This document shows, in pieces, positions 8,666 through 18,094 of a stretch of 64,000 nt of DNA. This DNA is from a virus. Location of the stretch: positions 29,142-93,141 of IMG/VR virus record IMGVR_UViG_3300044691_000429. One strand, given 5' to 3'. The notes under the pieces were generated by a model, which was given only the letters and a program-made list of their open reading frames with translations, was not told where the DNA came from and searched no databases. A program made the translations under genes and the position numbers. The first letter of the stretch is position 1. Each line of letters opens with the position of its first letter.

Positions 8666-11600
8666 TGGCGTTCCCCCTGACCCGGCTGCCCATCACCGTC
8701 GAACTCCAGATCAACGGGACCTGGACCGACATCTCGGGCGACGTCCGCACGCAGGGCGGCACCGACGCGATCAGGACCGACCGCGGCATCAAGGCGTCGG
8801 GCGGCACCGTCGCGGATGCGGCGACGTGCTCGATGACACTGGACAACAACTCCGGGAACTATTCCAACCGCAACCCGACGTCGCCCTACTTCGGGTTCCT
8901 CGGGCGGAACACGCCGCTCCGGGTCGGTGTCGCCTTCGGCACTCCGTGGTTGAACGTCTCCGAAGGCGGCACGGAGCATGCCACGACACCTGATGCCGCA
9001 AACCTCGACATTACCGGAGATATCGATATCCGCCTCGACTTCGAACCCGCCGTATGGGGCGACTATCGCGACCACTCGGGTGGCGTCGGCTTGGGCGACA
9101 CCGACCTGATCGGGAAAGAAGTCCTCACCGGCAACCAGAGATCCTGGCGGCTGCTGCTGACCGACCAAGGGCGACTGAACTTCGGCTGGTCGCCGGACGG
9201 CGTCGCTGTCATCTTTGCGGAGTCCACCACCCCCTTGAGCCTTCCGCCGTACACGCGGCTGTCGGTCCGGGCGACTCTGGACGTCGACAATGGGGCGAGC
9301 GGCAATACGGTCACTTTCTACACGAGCACCACTGCCGGCACGTCCGGTCCGTGGACGCAACTCGGCTCTCCTGTTATCACCGCAGGGACGACGGCGATCT
9401 TCAATAGCACGGCGCCGCTAGAGGTCGGCGACATTGCCGAGACCGCCTTCGTCAGTCTTGCGAAGAAGATATACAAGGCCGAGGTCCGCAGCGGGATCGC
9501 CGGAACAGTCGTCGCCAACCCCAACTTCGAGGGACAGGCGGTCGGTGCGACATCGTTTGCGGACACTGCGCCGTCCCCCCGGACGTGGACGGTCGCAGCC
9601 GGGGCGCTCACCAACGTGTACCGCCGCTTCGTGGGCGAGGTGTCCGAATGGCCGCCGCAGTGGGACACGGGCGGCAAGGACGTCACCACCCCCATCACCG
9701 CGTCCGGGATCCTCCAGCGGTACAACCAGTCCAAGACGGTGCTCCAGTCCACGCTGCGCCGGCGCATCCCATCCCTGGCGACACTGACCGCGTACTGGCC
9801 GATGGAGGAAGGCGCCACCGCCACGCAGGCCGCCAGCCCGATCGCGGGCGTGCAGCCCATGCAGGTCACCGGGTTCACCTGGGCCGCCGACAGCAGCCTC
9901 GCCGGATCGGGGCCGCTTCCGCAGCTCGCCCCGCCGTCCACGATGACGGCCCGGGTCCCATCAGTGGCGCCCGGGGACTGGCAAGTTGAATGCGTCTACA
10001 AGCTCGGCACTCTCCCGGCCGCTCCGACGCTGATGATGCAGGTCAGCCTTTCGGGTGGAACTGGCGCACAGGTGCAGTTCCTGGTCGGAGTTGCAGTAGC
10101 CCGCATTCAGGTTCTTGACTCCACCGGCACTGTCGTGGCAACGGCGGACTCAACGCCCGACCACTTCACGGACAACTGGGGGCGCCTCCAGATCAAGATG
10201 TCTACGGTGACGGGGGTTGTCACTGCCCGGGTGGCGTGGCTTGTCATCGGCGCCAGCACTGCGGGAAACGTTGCAGCGGCTTTCACGGGGACTCCAGGCG
10301 CGGTGACGAAAGTGGCCGGGCTCTGGGATAGCGGCTTCTCAGGGATGAGCATCGGCCACCTGGGTGTCTTCCCGTTCAGCAGCGTCAGCCCCTACGACAG
10401 TGCGGACATCGCGTTCGACGGGGAGACTGCGGCGGCTCGGCTCTCCCGAGTTGCCGTTGAGCAGGCCGTCCCGCTGTCGATCGCGGCCCGTACCGCCGAC
10501 ACCGAACTGGTGGGACCGCAGGCGCAGGACACGTTCCTCAACGTCATCACCAGTGCCGCGCAGACCGACGAGGGGATGCTGCATGAGGCGCGCGAATTCC
10601 TCGGCATCCGCTGCCGGGGCCGCGCTTCGCTGTACAACCAGCCGTCCGCACTGGATCTGCCCTACGTGGCCACCCCGCAGGCGCTGATGGCTCCGCTCAA
10701 GCCCGTTGACGACCTGCAAGGCGTCCGCAACGACTCCACCGTGACGCGTCTCAACGGGTCGTCCGGGCGCAGCGTCGTCACCACAGGCCCGCTGTCCACC
10801 CTTCCCCCGCCACTCGGGATCGGCACCGGCTACGACGAGAACGTCACCCTCAATCTCCACTCGGACGACCAGACCGCACTCCACGCCGGGTGGCGCACCC
10901 ACATCGGCACCTGGGACGAGGCGAGGTTCCCCCAGGTCAACCTCAGCTTGGAGAAGAACCCGGCACTGATCCCCGCCGTGTGCCGCATCGACACGGGCAG
11001 CCGCATGCGGATCACCCCGCCGCTGCTCAAGCAACTGCCGCCGGACGCGATCGACCAGCTCGTACTCGGCTACGAGGAGAACATCAGCCAGTTCTCCTGG
11101 CGGCTCGCGTTCGCCTGCCAGCCCTACGGCCCATACGGGGTCGCGGTCGCCGACGACGCGGTCCTGGGCCGGGCCGATGTCGACGCCAGCCAGGCAAGCC
11201 AGCTCAACGCGGGCATCACCCCGACCGCGACGTCCATGCAGATCGCCACCACCTCGGGCCCGCTTTGGACCACCGACCCCGCGCAGCACCCGCTGCTCAT
11301 CCGCATGGGCGGCGAGACGATCCGAGTCGACTCGGTCGGCGCCACCATCATCAACGCCAACCCGTACCTGGATACCGGCCTCACCGGATGGACCGGAGCA
11401 GGCGCCACCCTCGGCCTGGCCACGACCCCGGTGTACGACATCGCCCAGCACGCCGTGCTCATCACCCCCGACGGGGTGAGCGCGTCCGGCGGCGCCAACT
11501 CCACCCGGTCCGCCGCGGGCACCGTCACGGCAGGCGCCTCGTATGTGGCGTGCCTGTGGGCGTACTCCCCGGGCGGATGGTCGGATCTGCGGCCGTCCGT

Positions 11601-11922
11601 GGACTGGTCGGACGCATCCGGAGTGTTCCTGTCCTCGTCGCTCGGTACCGGGTCCACCGTTCCCGCGGGTGCCTGGACGTTCCTGACGCAGACGTTCACG
11701 GCGCCGGCCAGCGCGAGCATGGCGACGGTGCGCGCCCGCCACGGCGGCACCCCCGCAGCGGCGAACACCTGGAATGCGTGGGGAATTCGCCTCCTGCCTG
11801 TAGCTGCCGCGCCATCGAGTCCGCAGACCGCGGCCGTCACCCGCTCCGTCAACACGGTGGTCAAAGCGCAGACCGCAGGCACCCCCATCACCGTCGCAAC
11901 TGCCGCCATCGCGGCGCTCTAG
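8665..11922 (+). CDS. Large minor tail protein with a concanavalin-like insert
   Basis: 1085 residues; ATG 8665 overlaps the tape-measure TGA. The N-terminus (PITVELQINGTWTDISGDVR) is the usual opening of actinophage baseplate or minor tail proteins. Residues ~95-330 include an LDITGDIDIRLDFEP region and strands that look like a LamG/concanavalin fold, perhaps for carbohydrate binding. A second jelly-roll-like stretch lies near the C-terminus (LWAYSPGGWSDLRPSVDW). It would sit at the tail tip and help in receptor recognition. Confidence 0.75.
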   Translation: MAFPLTRLPITVELQINGTWTDISGDVRTQGGTDAIRTDRGIKASGGTVADAATCSMTLDNNSGNYSNRNPTSPYFGFLGRNTPLRVGVAFGTPWLNVSEGGTEHATTPDAANLDITGDIDIRLDFEPAVWGDYRDHSGGVGLGDTDLIGKEVLTGNQRSWRLLLTDQGRLNFGWSPDGVAVIFAESTTPLSLPPYTRLSVRATLDVDNGASGNTVTFYTSTTAGTSGPWTQLGSPVITAGTTAIFNSTAPLEVGDIAETAFVSLAKKIYKAEVRSGIAGTVVANPNFEGQAVGATSFADTAPSPRTWTVAAGALTNVYRRFVGEVSEWPPQWDTGGKDVTTPITASGILQRYNQSKTVLQSTLRRRIPSLATLTAYWPMEEGATATQAASPIAGVQPMQVTGFTWAADSSLAGSGPLPQLAPPSTMTARVPSVAPGDWQVECVYKLGTLPAAPTLMMQVSLSGGTGAQVQFLVGVAVARIQVLDSTGTVVATADSTPDHFTDNWGRLQIKMSTVTGVVTARVAWLVIGASTAGNVAAAFTGTPGAVTKVAGLWDSGFSGMSIGHLGVFPFSSVSPYDSADIAFDGETAAARLSRVAVEQAVPLSIAARTADTELVGPQAQDTFLNVITSAAQTDEGMLHEAREFLGIRCRGRASLYNQPSALDLPYVATPQALMAPLKPVDDLQGVRNDSTVTRLNGSSGRSVVTTGPLSTLPPPLGIGTGYDENVTLNLHSDDQTALHAGWRTHIGTWDEARFPQVNLSLEKNPALIPAVCRIDTGSRMRITPPLLKQLPPDAIDQLVLGYEENISQFSWRLAFACQPYGPYGVAVADDAVLGRADVDASQASQLNAGITPTATSMQIATTSGPLWTTDPAQHPLLIRMGGETIRVDSVGATIINANPYLDTGLTGWTGAGATLGLATTPVYDIAQHAVLITPDGVSASGGANSTRSAAGTVTAGASYVACLWAYSPGGWSDLRPSVDWSDASGVFLSSSLGTGSTVPAGAWTFLTQTFTAPASASMATVRARHGGTPAAANTWNAWGIRLLPVAAAPSSPQTAAVTRSVNTVVKAQTAGTPITVATAAIAAL

Positions 11923-11934
11923 GAAGGGGGACCG

Positions 11935-12402
11935 ATGGCCTTCACCGCATGGGCTGGCGGAGACAAGCTCACCGCACTGCGCCTCAACGGCATGGTCGGC
12001 ACGCCCACCGCATACACCCCGGTCGTCACCAACGGCGGCAGCGCCACGTTCACGACGAAGACCGGCATCTTCGTCATGGTCGGCCCCCTGACCTGGATCA
12101 ACGTCGACATCACTATTGGCACGGCCGGATCCGGCGCGGGCGTGGTGACGATCTCCATGCCCACCACCCCGGACCGCACGCAGCGGCAGGTCGTCACTAT
12201 GCACACCGAGTCGATCGGCGCCAACGGCAACGCGATCAGCCACATCGGCGGCGGTGAGGCGGTGTTCCTCGCTGGCGGGTCCGGCGCCGCCACCGACCGG
12301 CTCCGCACCGACGAGGGCAGCACCACCGCCCGCGAGAACAACATTCTCGGCGCCGACCTGCTCACCGGCGGCCACATCACCATCCAGGGGTTCTACCTGT
12401 GA
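11935..12402 (+). CDS. Small minor tail / fibre-associated protein
   Basis: 155 residues, GTAC-free beta-rich sequence starting MAFTAWAGGDKLTALRLNGMVGTPTAYTP, a pattern seen downstream of actinophage minor tail genes. A GAGG-type purine run (GGAAGGGGG) precedes ATG 11935. Probably part of the tail tip or fibre. No enzymatic motif. Confidence 0.65.
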   Translation: MAFTAWAGGDKLTALRLNGMVGTPTAYTPVVTNGGSATFTTKTGIFVMVGPLTWINVDITIGTAGSGAGVVTISMPTTPDRTQRQVVTMHTESIGANGNAISHIGGGEAVFLAGGSGAATDRLRTDEGSTTARENNILGADLLTGGHITIQGFYL

Positions 12403-12427
12403 CCCCGCCAGCGCCCCGGGAGGGCAC

Positions 12428-13291
12428 ATGACCATGACGTTCCGCGCGGGTAGGAAGCCCGCGCAGCCGGCCCGACCGCACCTGAAGTTCTCCGCGGTTC
12501 TCGCCGAGGCCCGGGAGAAGTCGACCCTGGAAGTGGCCGCGCCCCCGGTGTCGGCCCTGTACGCCGACGCGTCGATCACCTGGGACATGCTCGGCAACGA
12601 CGCGGTCGGAGACTGCACCTGCGCCGAGGTCGGGCACCAGGTCAACCAGTTCACCTGGTACGGCTCCGGCGCCGAGGTCAAGCCGACTACCGCGCAGGTG
12701 CTCGCGTTCTACTCGGCGATCACCGGCTACAACCCGAACGACCCGAACAGCGACACCGGCGCCTACGTGCAGGACGTCCTCGCGTACTGGCGGAAGGCGG
12801 GCCTGATAGGTCACACGATCGTGGCCTACGCCGCGGTCGACGTGGCGAACGTCATCGAGGTCAAGCAGGCGCTCGCCCTGTTCGGGTCGCTGAACGTCGG
12901 CCTGAGCTTCCCCGGTTCCGCGATGGACCAGTTCAACGCGGGCCAGGACTGGGACGTCGTCCCGGGCGCCACCATCGAGGGCGGCCACTGCGTGATGGTC
13001 GTCGGCTACGACGCGGCCGGGCTGGACCTGATCACCTGGGGTCGCCGCATTCGGATGACCTGGGCTTTCTGGCGGGCCTACGTCGATGAGGCGTGGCTCG
13101 TTCTCGACGCGGACGGGGTGAAGAAGGCGGGCGCGTACTTCACCGGGCTGGCCAGTTTCTACGCGCTCGGGCAGGCGTTCACCGCGCTCACCGGGCAGGC
13201 CAACCCGATCCCCGCGCCGGCTCCGACCGGGGTCACCGGAGCGCAGGTCGCTGCTGGGGTGCGAGCGGCACTGACCAAGCTGGGGGTGTGA
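12428..13291 (+). CDS. Papain-like (C1/C39-type) cysteine-peptidase-fold protein
   Basis: 287 residues from ATG 12428 (12434 is an alternative). A GDCTCAEVGHQV motif puts candidate nucleophiles at Cys63 or Cys65, and EGGHCVMVVGYD gives His187, in papain-like order. The NSWG motif of papain reads ITWG here, so the usual Asn appears lost and activity is uncertain. The C-terminal ~50 residues form an Ala/Pro linker plus a short helix (VTGAQVAAGVRAALTKLGV), like the helical tails of lysins. It lies between tail and lysin genes, so it may be a virion-associated peptidase, a lysin accessory or an inactive binding domain. Confidence 0.6.
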   Translation: MTMTFRAGRKPAQPARPHLKFSAVLAEAREKSTLEVAAPPVSALYADASITWDMLGNDAVGDCTCAEVGHQVNQFTWYGSGAEVKPTTAQVLAFYSAITGYNPNDPNSDTGAYVQDVLAYWRKAGLIGHTIVAYAAVDVANVIEVKQALALFGSLNVGLSFPGSAMDQFNAGQDWDVVPGATIEGGHCVMVVGYDAAGLDLITWGRRIRMTWAFWRAYVDEAWLVLDADGVKKAGAYFTGLASFYALGQAFTALTGQANPIPAPAPTGVTGAQVAAGVRAALTKLGV

Positions 13292-13292
13292 C

Positions 13293-13577
13293 GTGGACGC
13301 CATCTACCGCGAGCGCGCCCACCTCGTAGCGCACCTAGCTGCCATCTACCCGTCACACATCGGGCACACCGACCCCGACGAGCCGGAGTGGGCTGTCGTC
13401 ACTATCAGCCTGCCTACCGGCCAGGCCACGTGGCACGTCGCGCCCGACGACATGGACCTCTTCGGGCACGTCCGCACGGACATCAGCGAACCGTGGGACG
13501 GCCACACCACCGAGCAGAAGTACGCCCGCCTGGACCATGCGACCCGCGTGAAGGCGGCCGGGGAGTGGGTGGCCTGA
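13293..13577 (+). CDS. Small WDGH-containing phage protein
   Basis: 94 residues from GTG. The first half has IYPSHIGHTDPDEPEWAVVTISLPTGQATWHVAPDDMDLFGHV, and the second contains WDGHTTEQKYARLDHATR. Proteins with a WDGH..EKYxRL element are widespread in actinophages, but their role is unknown to me. The stop overlaps the lysin ATG, so they are co-translated. Confidence 0.7.
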   Translation: MDAIYRERAHLVAHLAAIYPSHIGHTDPDEPEWAVVTISLPTGQATWHVAPDDMDLFGHVRTDISEPWDGHTTEQKYARLDHATRVKAAGEWVA

Positions 13578-14509
13578 TGACCGCCATCCCCGGTGTCGAC
13601 TACTCCTCCGGCCGCCCGGGCGGCGCCGCGCTCGCGGCCGCGGGCAAGGCGTTCGCGGCGCGGTACGTGAGCACGCCGGGCAACCCGAAGAACATCACCC
13701 GGGCGGAGGCTGACGACCTCGCCGCGCACGGCGTGTGGTCCGTCGTCGTGTGGGAGACCACCGCCAACCGGGCCGGCGCCGGCCGCGCCGCGGGCATCGC
13801 CGATGCGCACGACGCCGTGGCCCAGGCGACCGCCGCAGGGATGCCGGGCAGCCGTCCGCTGTACTTCGCCGTGGACTGGGATGCCGACCCCGCCACGGTC
13901 GTCCCCTACTTCCAGGGCGTCGCCTCGGTACTCGGGTTGCCCCGGGTCGGCGGCTACGGCGGCTTCAAGGTCATCAAGTACCTGCTCGACCACGGCCTGA
14001 TCACCTACGGATGGCAGACCGCAGCCTGGTCGCAGGGCAAGCGGGACCCGCGCGCGGCCATCTACCAGCCCGCCACCGGCGTGCACATCAACGGCGTGGC
14101 CTGCGACAACGACACCGCGACCGTCACCGACTACGGGCAATGGATGCCCGGCAAAACCCCGGAGGCCCCCGTGCCTGACCTGACCCCGCAGATCGCCGAC
14201 GACACCAAGACCCTGCGCTCCGACCTGACCAAGGTCGCCTCCCTCACCGAAAAGGACGCGGCGGGCCACCCGGCGATCCACCCGGCGTCGTACTACCTCG
14301 CGCACACCCACTACGACGCGGTCCTGCTCAACACCAAGATCGACGGCCTGACCTCGCAGGTCGCCGCCCTGGCCAAGTCCCCGGGCGGCGCCACCCTGAC
14401 GGATGCCCAGGTCTCCGCCATCGCCGCGCAGGTCGCAGCCAGCCCCGTCCTCGCCGCAGCGGTGGCGACGGCCGTCGTCGACATCGAAGCCAAGCGTCTC
14501 CAGTCCTGA
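13577..14509 (+). CDS. Endolysin with a DUF1906 glycoside-hydrolase-like domain
   Basis: 310 residues. The N-terminal ~205 residues match the DUF1906/GH25-like TIM-barrel pattern: GVDYSS with Asp7, FAARYVSTPGNPKNIT, YFAVDWDADPATV with an Asp pair, and GYGGFKVIKYL. Expected role is cleavage of peptidoglycan glycan strands at lysis. After a PEAPVPDL linker, the C-terminal ~100 residues are helical (DDTKTLRSDLTKVASLTEKD, VSAIAAQVAASPVLAAAVATAVV), perhaps for oligomerisation or cell-wall binding. No signal peptide was seen, which fits the downstream holin. Confidence 0.75.
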   Translation: MTAIPGVDYSSGRPGGAALAAAGKAFAARYVSTPGNPKNITRAEADDLAAHGVWSVVVWETTANRAGAGRAAGIADAHDAVAQATAAGMPGSRPLYFAVDWDADPATVVPYFQGVASVLGLPRVGGYGGFKVIKYLLDHGLITYGWQTAAWSQGKRDPRAAIYQPATGVHINGVACDNDTATVTDYGQWMPGKTPEAPVPDLTPQIADDTKTLRSDLTKVASLTEKDAAGHPAIHPASYYLAHTHYDAVLLNTKIDGLTSQVAALAKSPGGATLTDAQVSAIAAQVAASPVLAAAVATAVVDIEAKRLQS

Positions 14510-14544
14510 CCCGACCCGACCCCACCAGCAGAAACGGTTACCCC

Positions 14545-14913
14545 ATGAAGTTCAAGATCTTCGGCTACGAGCCCGCCCTGATCATCGGCGCGCTCTCGGC
14601 CGCCCTGTCCCTGGTCGTGACGCTCGGCCTCGGCCTGACCACCGACCAGGCGGGCGCCTGGGTCGCCGTCATCAGCGGCGTCTTCGCCGTGGTCACCGCA
14701 GTCACGACCCGGCCGATCGCCCCGGCCGCGTTCACCGGGCTCGTCGCGGTCGTCGCCGCGCTGCTGTCGGCCTACCACTTCGGCGTCGCCCCGGGAACGG
14801 TCGCCGCGATCAACACCATGGTGCTCGCCGTCCTGACCCTGCTGACCCGCGGCCAGGTCTCCCCGACCGCGACCGCGAAGGCCCCGGCGGTGTCCGCTCG
14901 GTCTGACGCCTGA
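14545..14913 (+). CDS. Holin
   Basis: 122 residues with four hydrophobic segments (about 12-32, 40-58, 62-82 and 84-105) and a short polar tail. It sits 35 nt after the lysin gene. The N-terminus is MKFKIFGYEPALIIG. Multispan size and position support a holin that releases the lysin across the membrane. Confidence 0.75.
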   Translation: MKFKIFGYEPALIIGALSAALSLVVTLGLGLTTDQAGAWVAVISGVFAVVTAVTTRPIAPAAFTGLVAVVAALLSAYHFGVAPGTVAAINTMVLAVLTLLTRGQVSPTATAKAPAVSARSDA

Positions 14914-14944
14914 CTCGATCTGATGTGCGCGCCCTGGAGATCAC

Positions 14945-15223
14945 GTGAGCACCGCCATGGTTGGGGCCGTTGCCGCACTGCTGGCCTCGGTCCTGACCGC
15001 ACTGGCGGCCATGTACGGCAGCCGGGGCGCGAACCGGGCATCAAGGGAGGGCGGAGCCCTGAACGGCTACAACAATCTCACTGACCAGCTCCAGGAGGAA
15101 CGCAAGGAGTTGCGGGCCGAACAGCGCGCCGAACTCGCCGCAGTCCGGGCGGACCTGGCAGCGGAGCGCCTGGAGTCAGCGAGGCTCCGCCTGATGGTTC
15201 AGCAACTCGGGGGTACGCCATGA
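14945..15223 (+). CDS. Second holin-like or lysis-accessory membrane protein
   Basis: 92 residues from GTG. One N-terminal membrane segment (MVGAVAALLASVLTALAAMY) is followed by a polar coiled coil (LQEERKELRAEQRAELAAVRADLAAERLESARLRLMVQQL). Such single-span coiled-coil proteins accompany holins in actinophages and may act as antiholin or spanin-like factors. The 4-nt overlap with the next gene suggests coupling. Confidence 0.65.
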   Translation: MSTAMVGAVAALLASVLTALAAMYGSRGANRASREGGALNGYNNLTDQLQEERKELRAEQRAELAAVRADLAAERLESARLRLMVQQLGGTP

Positions 15224-15957
15224 CCCGGCTGGAGCGGGCGCTGGTCCGGCGCCGCACGATGCTGTTCGTCGTCGCCGCGCTCCTGTTCCTGGGCAGCGCG
15301 GTGACGGTGGCGTTCATCCTGATCGGCCGCCAGACGGACCGCGCCAACCAGCTCGCCACCGAGGCGGACCTGCGCGGTACCGCGGTGAGCACGCTGGCCG
15401 GGGACGTGCGGGCGCTGCGCTCGCAGGTGCAGGCCGGCGGTCACACCCCCGTCGCGCCCGACCCCAGCAAAGCCGTCAGCAACCTGCCCGCGCGCACCGA
15501 AGTGCCGGTGCCGATCCCGGGGCCGCCCGGACCCAAGGGGGATCAAGGCGCGCGGGGAGCGTCCGGCGCGTCCGCATCCCCGATCCCCGGGCCGAGCGGA
15601 CCCGCAGGCTCGCCGGGCGCGGGCTCCAACGTTCCCGGCCCGGCCGGTTCACCGGGCGGCGCGGGGGTGCAGGGCATACCCGGAGCGCCGGGCGCCCCGG
15701 GCAAGGACGGCACCGATGGCACAAACGGGGCCGACGGCACGAACGGCCGCGACGGAGCAGCCGGTCAACCCCCCGCCGGCTGGACGTACACCGATCCCGC
15801 CGGCCAGTCCTACACCTGCTCGCCGGTCTCCGGGTTCGACCCGTCGGCGCCGCGGTATGCCTGCACGGCCGATGCGGCGCCGTCGCCGAGCCCGTCACCC
15901 AGTCCATCCCCGAGCACGACCCCGCCCGCGCTGCTGTCCACTCGCCGCCGGACCTAA
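15220..15957 (+). CDS. Membrane-anchored collagen-like repeat protein
   Basis: 245 residues. There is one membrane segment (TMLFVVAALLFLGSAVTVAFILIG, about 14-37), then a short linker with heptads. About residues 100-185 are Gly-X-Y collagen-like repeats (PGPPGPKGDQG, PGAPGAPGKDGTDGTNGADG). A cysteine pair (YTCSPVSG and YACTADA) comes next, then a Ser-Pro tail of PSPSPSPSPS. Collagen-like repeats trimerise phage fibres, but the N-terminal anchor is unusual for a virion fibre. It may be surface-exposed in the lysogen. Confidence 0.7.
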   Translation: MTRLERALVRRRTMLFVVAALLFLGSAVTVAFILIGRQTDRANQLATEADLRGTAVSTLAGDVRALRSQVQAGGHTPVAPDPSKAVSNLPARTEVPVPIPGPPGPKGDQGARGASGASASPIPGPSGPAGSPGAGSNVPGPAGSPGGAGVQGIPGAPGAPGKDGTDGTNGADGTNGRDGAAGQPPAGWTYTDPAGQSYTCSPVSGFDPSAPRYACTADAAPSPSPSPSPSPSTTPPALLSTRRRT

Positions 15958-15966
15958 GGAGCTGTC

Positions 15967-18057
15967 ATGGGTTTCCCGGCGAGTGCGCAGACCACCGTTC
16001 TCACGGTCACCGCGACCGCGGCGAACGGTGCGGCGGAGCGCGAGACGATCACGCTGACACCGTCGCCGCCGCAGATCGTGTCCACAACGCTCAACCACAT
16101 CGTGGACGGCGACCCGGTCACCATCACCCCGGACCGCGGCAGCGGTGCGGGCGCCCTGCGCCTGCTGAACACGGACGCCTCCGGGTACAACCCGACGGGG
16201 TGGACGTACACGGTGCAGCGCGGCACCCGGGCCCCGTACTCCGTCAGCATCCCGGCGTCCCTCGGCCCGACCGTGGACCTCGCCGACCTCACCCCGGTCA
16301 CGTCCACCCCGGGGACATATGACCTGCTCATCCACGCCACGGACCTCGGTGGCGCTGCCGCGCTGAACGTCGGCACCGGCGCGGGCACCGTGGCGGCCGG
16401 CGACGACAGCCGGTTCGGGAACTCCAGCCCGTGGCGGTTCAGCATCGCGGACTACGGCGCCGTCAGCGACGCGGTGCTGGTCCACGACGGGGCGGTCACC
16501 GGCGGGGTGGCAGCGGTCACCTGCGCGACCAGCACCCCGTTCCCCGCCGGGCTCACCGGGAAGTCGATTCTGGTCCAGGGCGCCGGCCCGACAGGCGTCA
16601 CCGCGTTCCGGTCAACGATCACGGGGCGCACCAACTCGGGCACGGTCACCCTGGCCGACACTCCACCGACGAGCATCACCGGCGCCATCGTAGCGTTCGG
16701 CACGAACAACTACGCCGCGATCCGCCGGGCCGCAGCAGCCGCCGAGGACTACCTCAACGGCACCGGGGTCGGCGCAGCATCAACGCCCCACACCTACGCG
16801 CAGGTCTACACCCCGCCCGGCGTCTATGCCCTCGACGGGCCGCTGGACACCAGCAAGAGCGGCAACGGGCAGGTGCCGCTCGGGGTCTACCCGACCACCG
16901 GCGTGAAGAAAGTGCCGGACTTCTACGGCGAGGGCTCCGGCGCCGGGGTCCGCCACTGGGAGCAGTTGGTGCCGCAGTTCGGCGGATCGTGCTGGATCTC
17001 GTTCGGGTTCTACACGTCCACGTCGGCGCAGCTCAACGACATCAACGCCAACGGCAACCCAGGCATCATCAGCGGCCCGAACGAGGGCACGGGCAACGGG
17101 CTCGCCTATGGTGCAGCGGCGCGGTTCTCCAACATCATGCCGATGATCAGGAACATGGCGTTCCTCGTGCCGCACACAAGCTTCGGCCTGCCCTACGCCG
17201 CTTGGAGCTTCTTCGGGTGCGCGAACGCCCACGTCGAGAACGTCAGCGTCTCCACGCTGGGCGTTGTGCCCGGCTCGGACTACGCCACCCCGGGGACGTT
17301 CGGCACGGGGCTGAGCATCGGCGCGCTGATGCCCGCGCCCGGCAATAACGACCTGAGCGTCATCCGGAACCTGTCGATCCAGGGCGGTTTCACCTACGGC
17401 CTGTTCCTGTCCGAGCACACCATCGTGGACCGGGTGATGGTCCTGTACTGCTGGGCAGGCCTGTGCCCGGTCGGGAGCTACGCCGGGTCGGTCGGCGCCG
17501 TCCACGCGATCAAGGTCGCTACCGCCAGCATCGAGGCGTGCGGCCGGGAGGTGTACATCATCGGCGCCGGCAGCCAGGGCGTGGGGCCGCGAATCGACAT
17601 CGACCAGCTGCAAACCGAGTCCGGCACGCCGACTTTCGATGGCAACAGCACGGCGGCGCTGGCCAGCGCGGAGGGCCGCATCGTCCTGACGGGGCTGTTC
17701 ACGCCGTCGGGGGTGAGCATCGCGCAGCCATCGGGGATCGAGCTGGTCAACGGGCAGGTCCCGCGCGCCATCACCATCCAGACCGCGAACTACGCGGCCG
17801 GCCCGCTCGACCGGACGGTGCTGATGGACACCACCGCGGGGAACCTGACGCTGTCCCTGCCGGATGCCGACTTCAACCCGGTCGAGTACATCGCCAAGAA
17901 CGTGGGCGCGAACACGCTGACGGTCGCGGCGCTGACCAGCCCGCAACAGAAGATCTACGACACGTCCAGCGCCAACAGCATCAGCCTCGCGGCCGGGGTG
18001 TCCGCCCGGCTGCAGGCGAAGTACAACGGGACCGCCTGGAGTTGGTACCGGGTGTGA
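15967..18057 (+). CDS. Tail spike with a pectate-lyase-like beta-helix
   Basis: 696 residues from ATG 15967, preceded by AAGGAG. Residues ~1-150 are beta-sandwich-like and may bind the virion. FSIADYGAVSDAVLVHDGAV near residue 157 is the usual entry motif of Pectate_lyase_3-type right-handed beta-helices, and repeated short strands follow to about residue 590. A small terminal domain (NYAAGPLDRTVLMDTTAGNLTLSLP) resembles tail-fibre tips. It would bind or degrade host surface polysaccharide. Last gene of the late operon, ending at a bidirectional hairpin. Confidence 0.75.
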   Translation: MGFPASAQTTVLTVTATAANGAAERETITLTPSPPQIVSTTLNHIVDGDPVTITPDRGSGAGALRLLNTDASGYNPTGWTYTVQRGTRAPYSVSIPASLGPTVDLADLTPVTSTPGTYDLLIHATDLGGAAALNVGTGAGTVAAGDDSRFGNSSPWRFSIADYGAVSDAVLVHDGAVTGGVAAVTCATSTPFPAGLTGKSILVQGAGPTGVTAFRSTITGRTNSGTVTLADTPPTSITGAIVAFGTNNYAAIRRAAAAAEDYLNGTGVGAASTPHTYAQVYTPPGVYALDGPLDTSKSGNGQVPLGVYPTTGVKKVPDFYGEGSGAGVRHWEQLVPQFGGSCWISFGFYTSTSAQLNDINANGNPGIISGPNEGTGNGLAYGAAARFSNIMPMIRNMAFLVPHTSFGLPYAAWSFFGCANAHVENVSVSTLGVVPGSDYATPGTFGTGLSIGALMPAPGNNDLSVIRNLSIQGGFTYGLFLSEHTIVDRVMVLYCWAGLCPVGSYAGSVGAVHAIKVATASIEACGREVYIIGAGSQGVGPRIDIDQLQTESGTPTFDGNSTAALASAEGRIVLTGLFTPSGVSIAQPSGIELVNGQVPRAITIQTANYAAGPLDRTVLMDTTAGNLTLSLPDADFNPVEYIAKNVGANTLTVAALTSPQQKIYDTSSANSISLAAGVSARLQAKYNGTAWSWYRV

Positions 18058-18076
18058 CCAGGGCAGCAATTCGCAC

Positions 18077-18092
18077 CCGCCCGAGCGGGCGG
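18077..18092. terminator. Bidirectional hairpin between the converging late and minus-strand operons
   Basis: CCGCCCG and CGGGCGG are perfect inverted arms separated by AG, so in practice a 6-bp stem with a GAGC loop. It lies between the stop of the spike gene and the stop of the converging minus-strand gene at 18095. No U-tract, as is common in actinobacteria. Confidence 0.6.
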
Positions 18093-18094
18093 AG

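Noticed and set aside
10339-12681. 780-residue minus-strand frame opposite the minor tail gene
   Set aside because: It spans several plus-strand genes and gaps and has low-complexity composition; no start signal stands out.
15480-15940. Short repeated GC-rich units suggestive of a CRISPR array
   Set aside because: They are the codon-level repeats of the collagen-like Gly-X-Y stretch and the Ser-Pro tail; no constant-length spacers.
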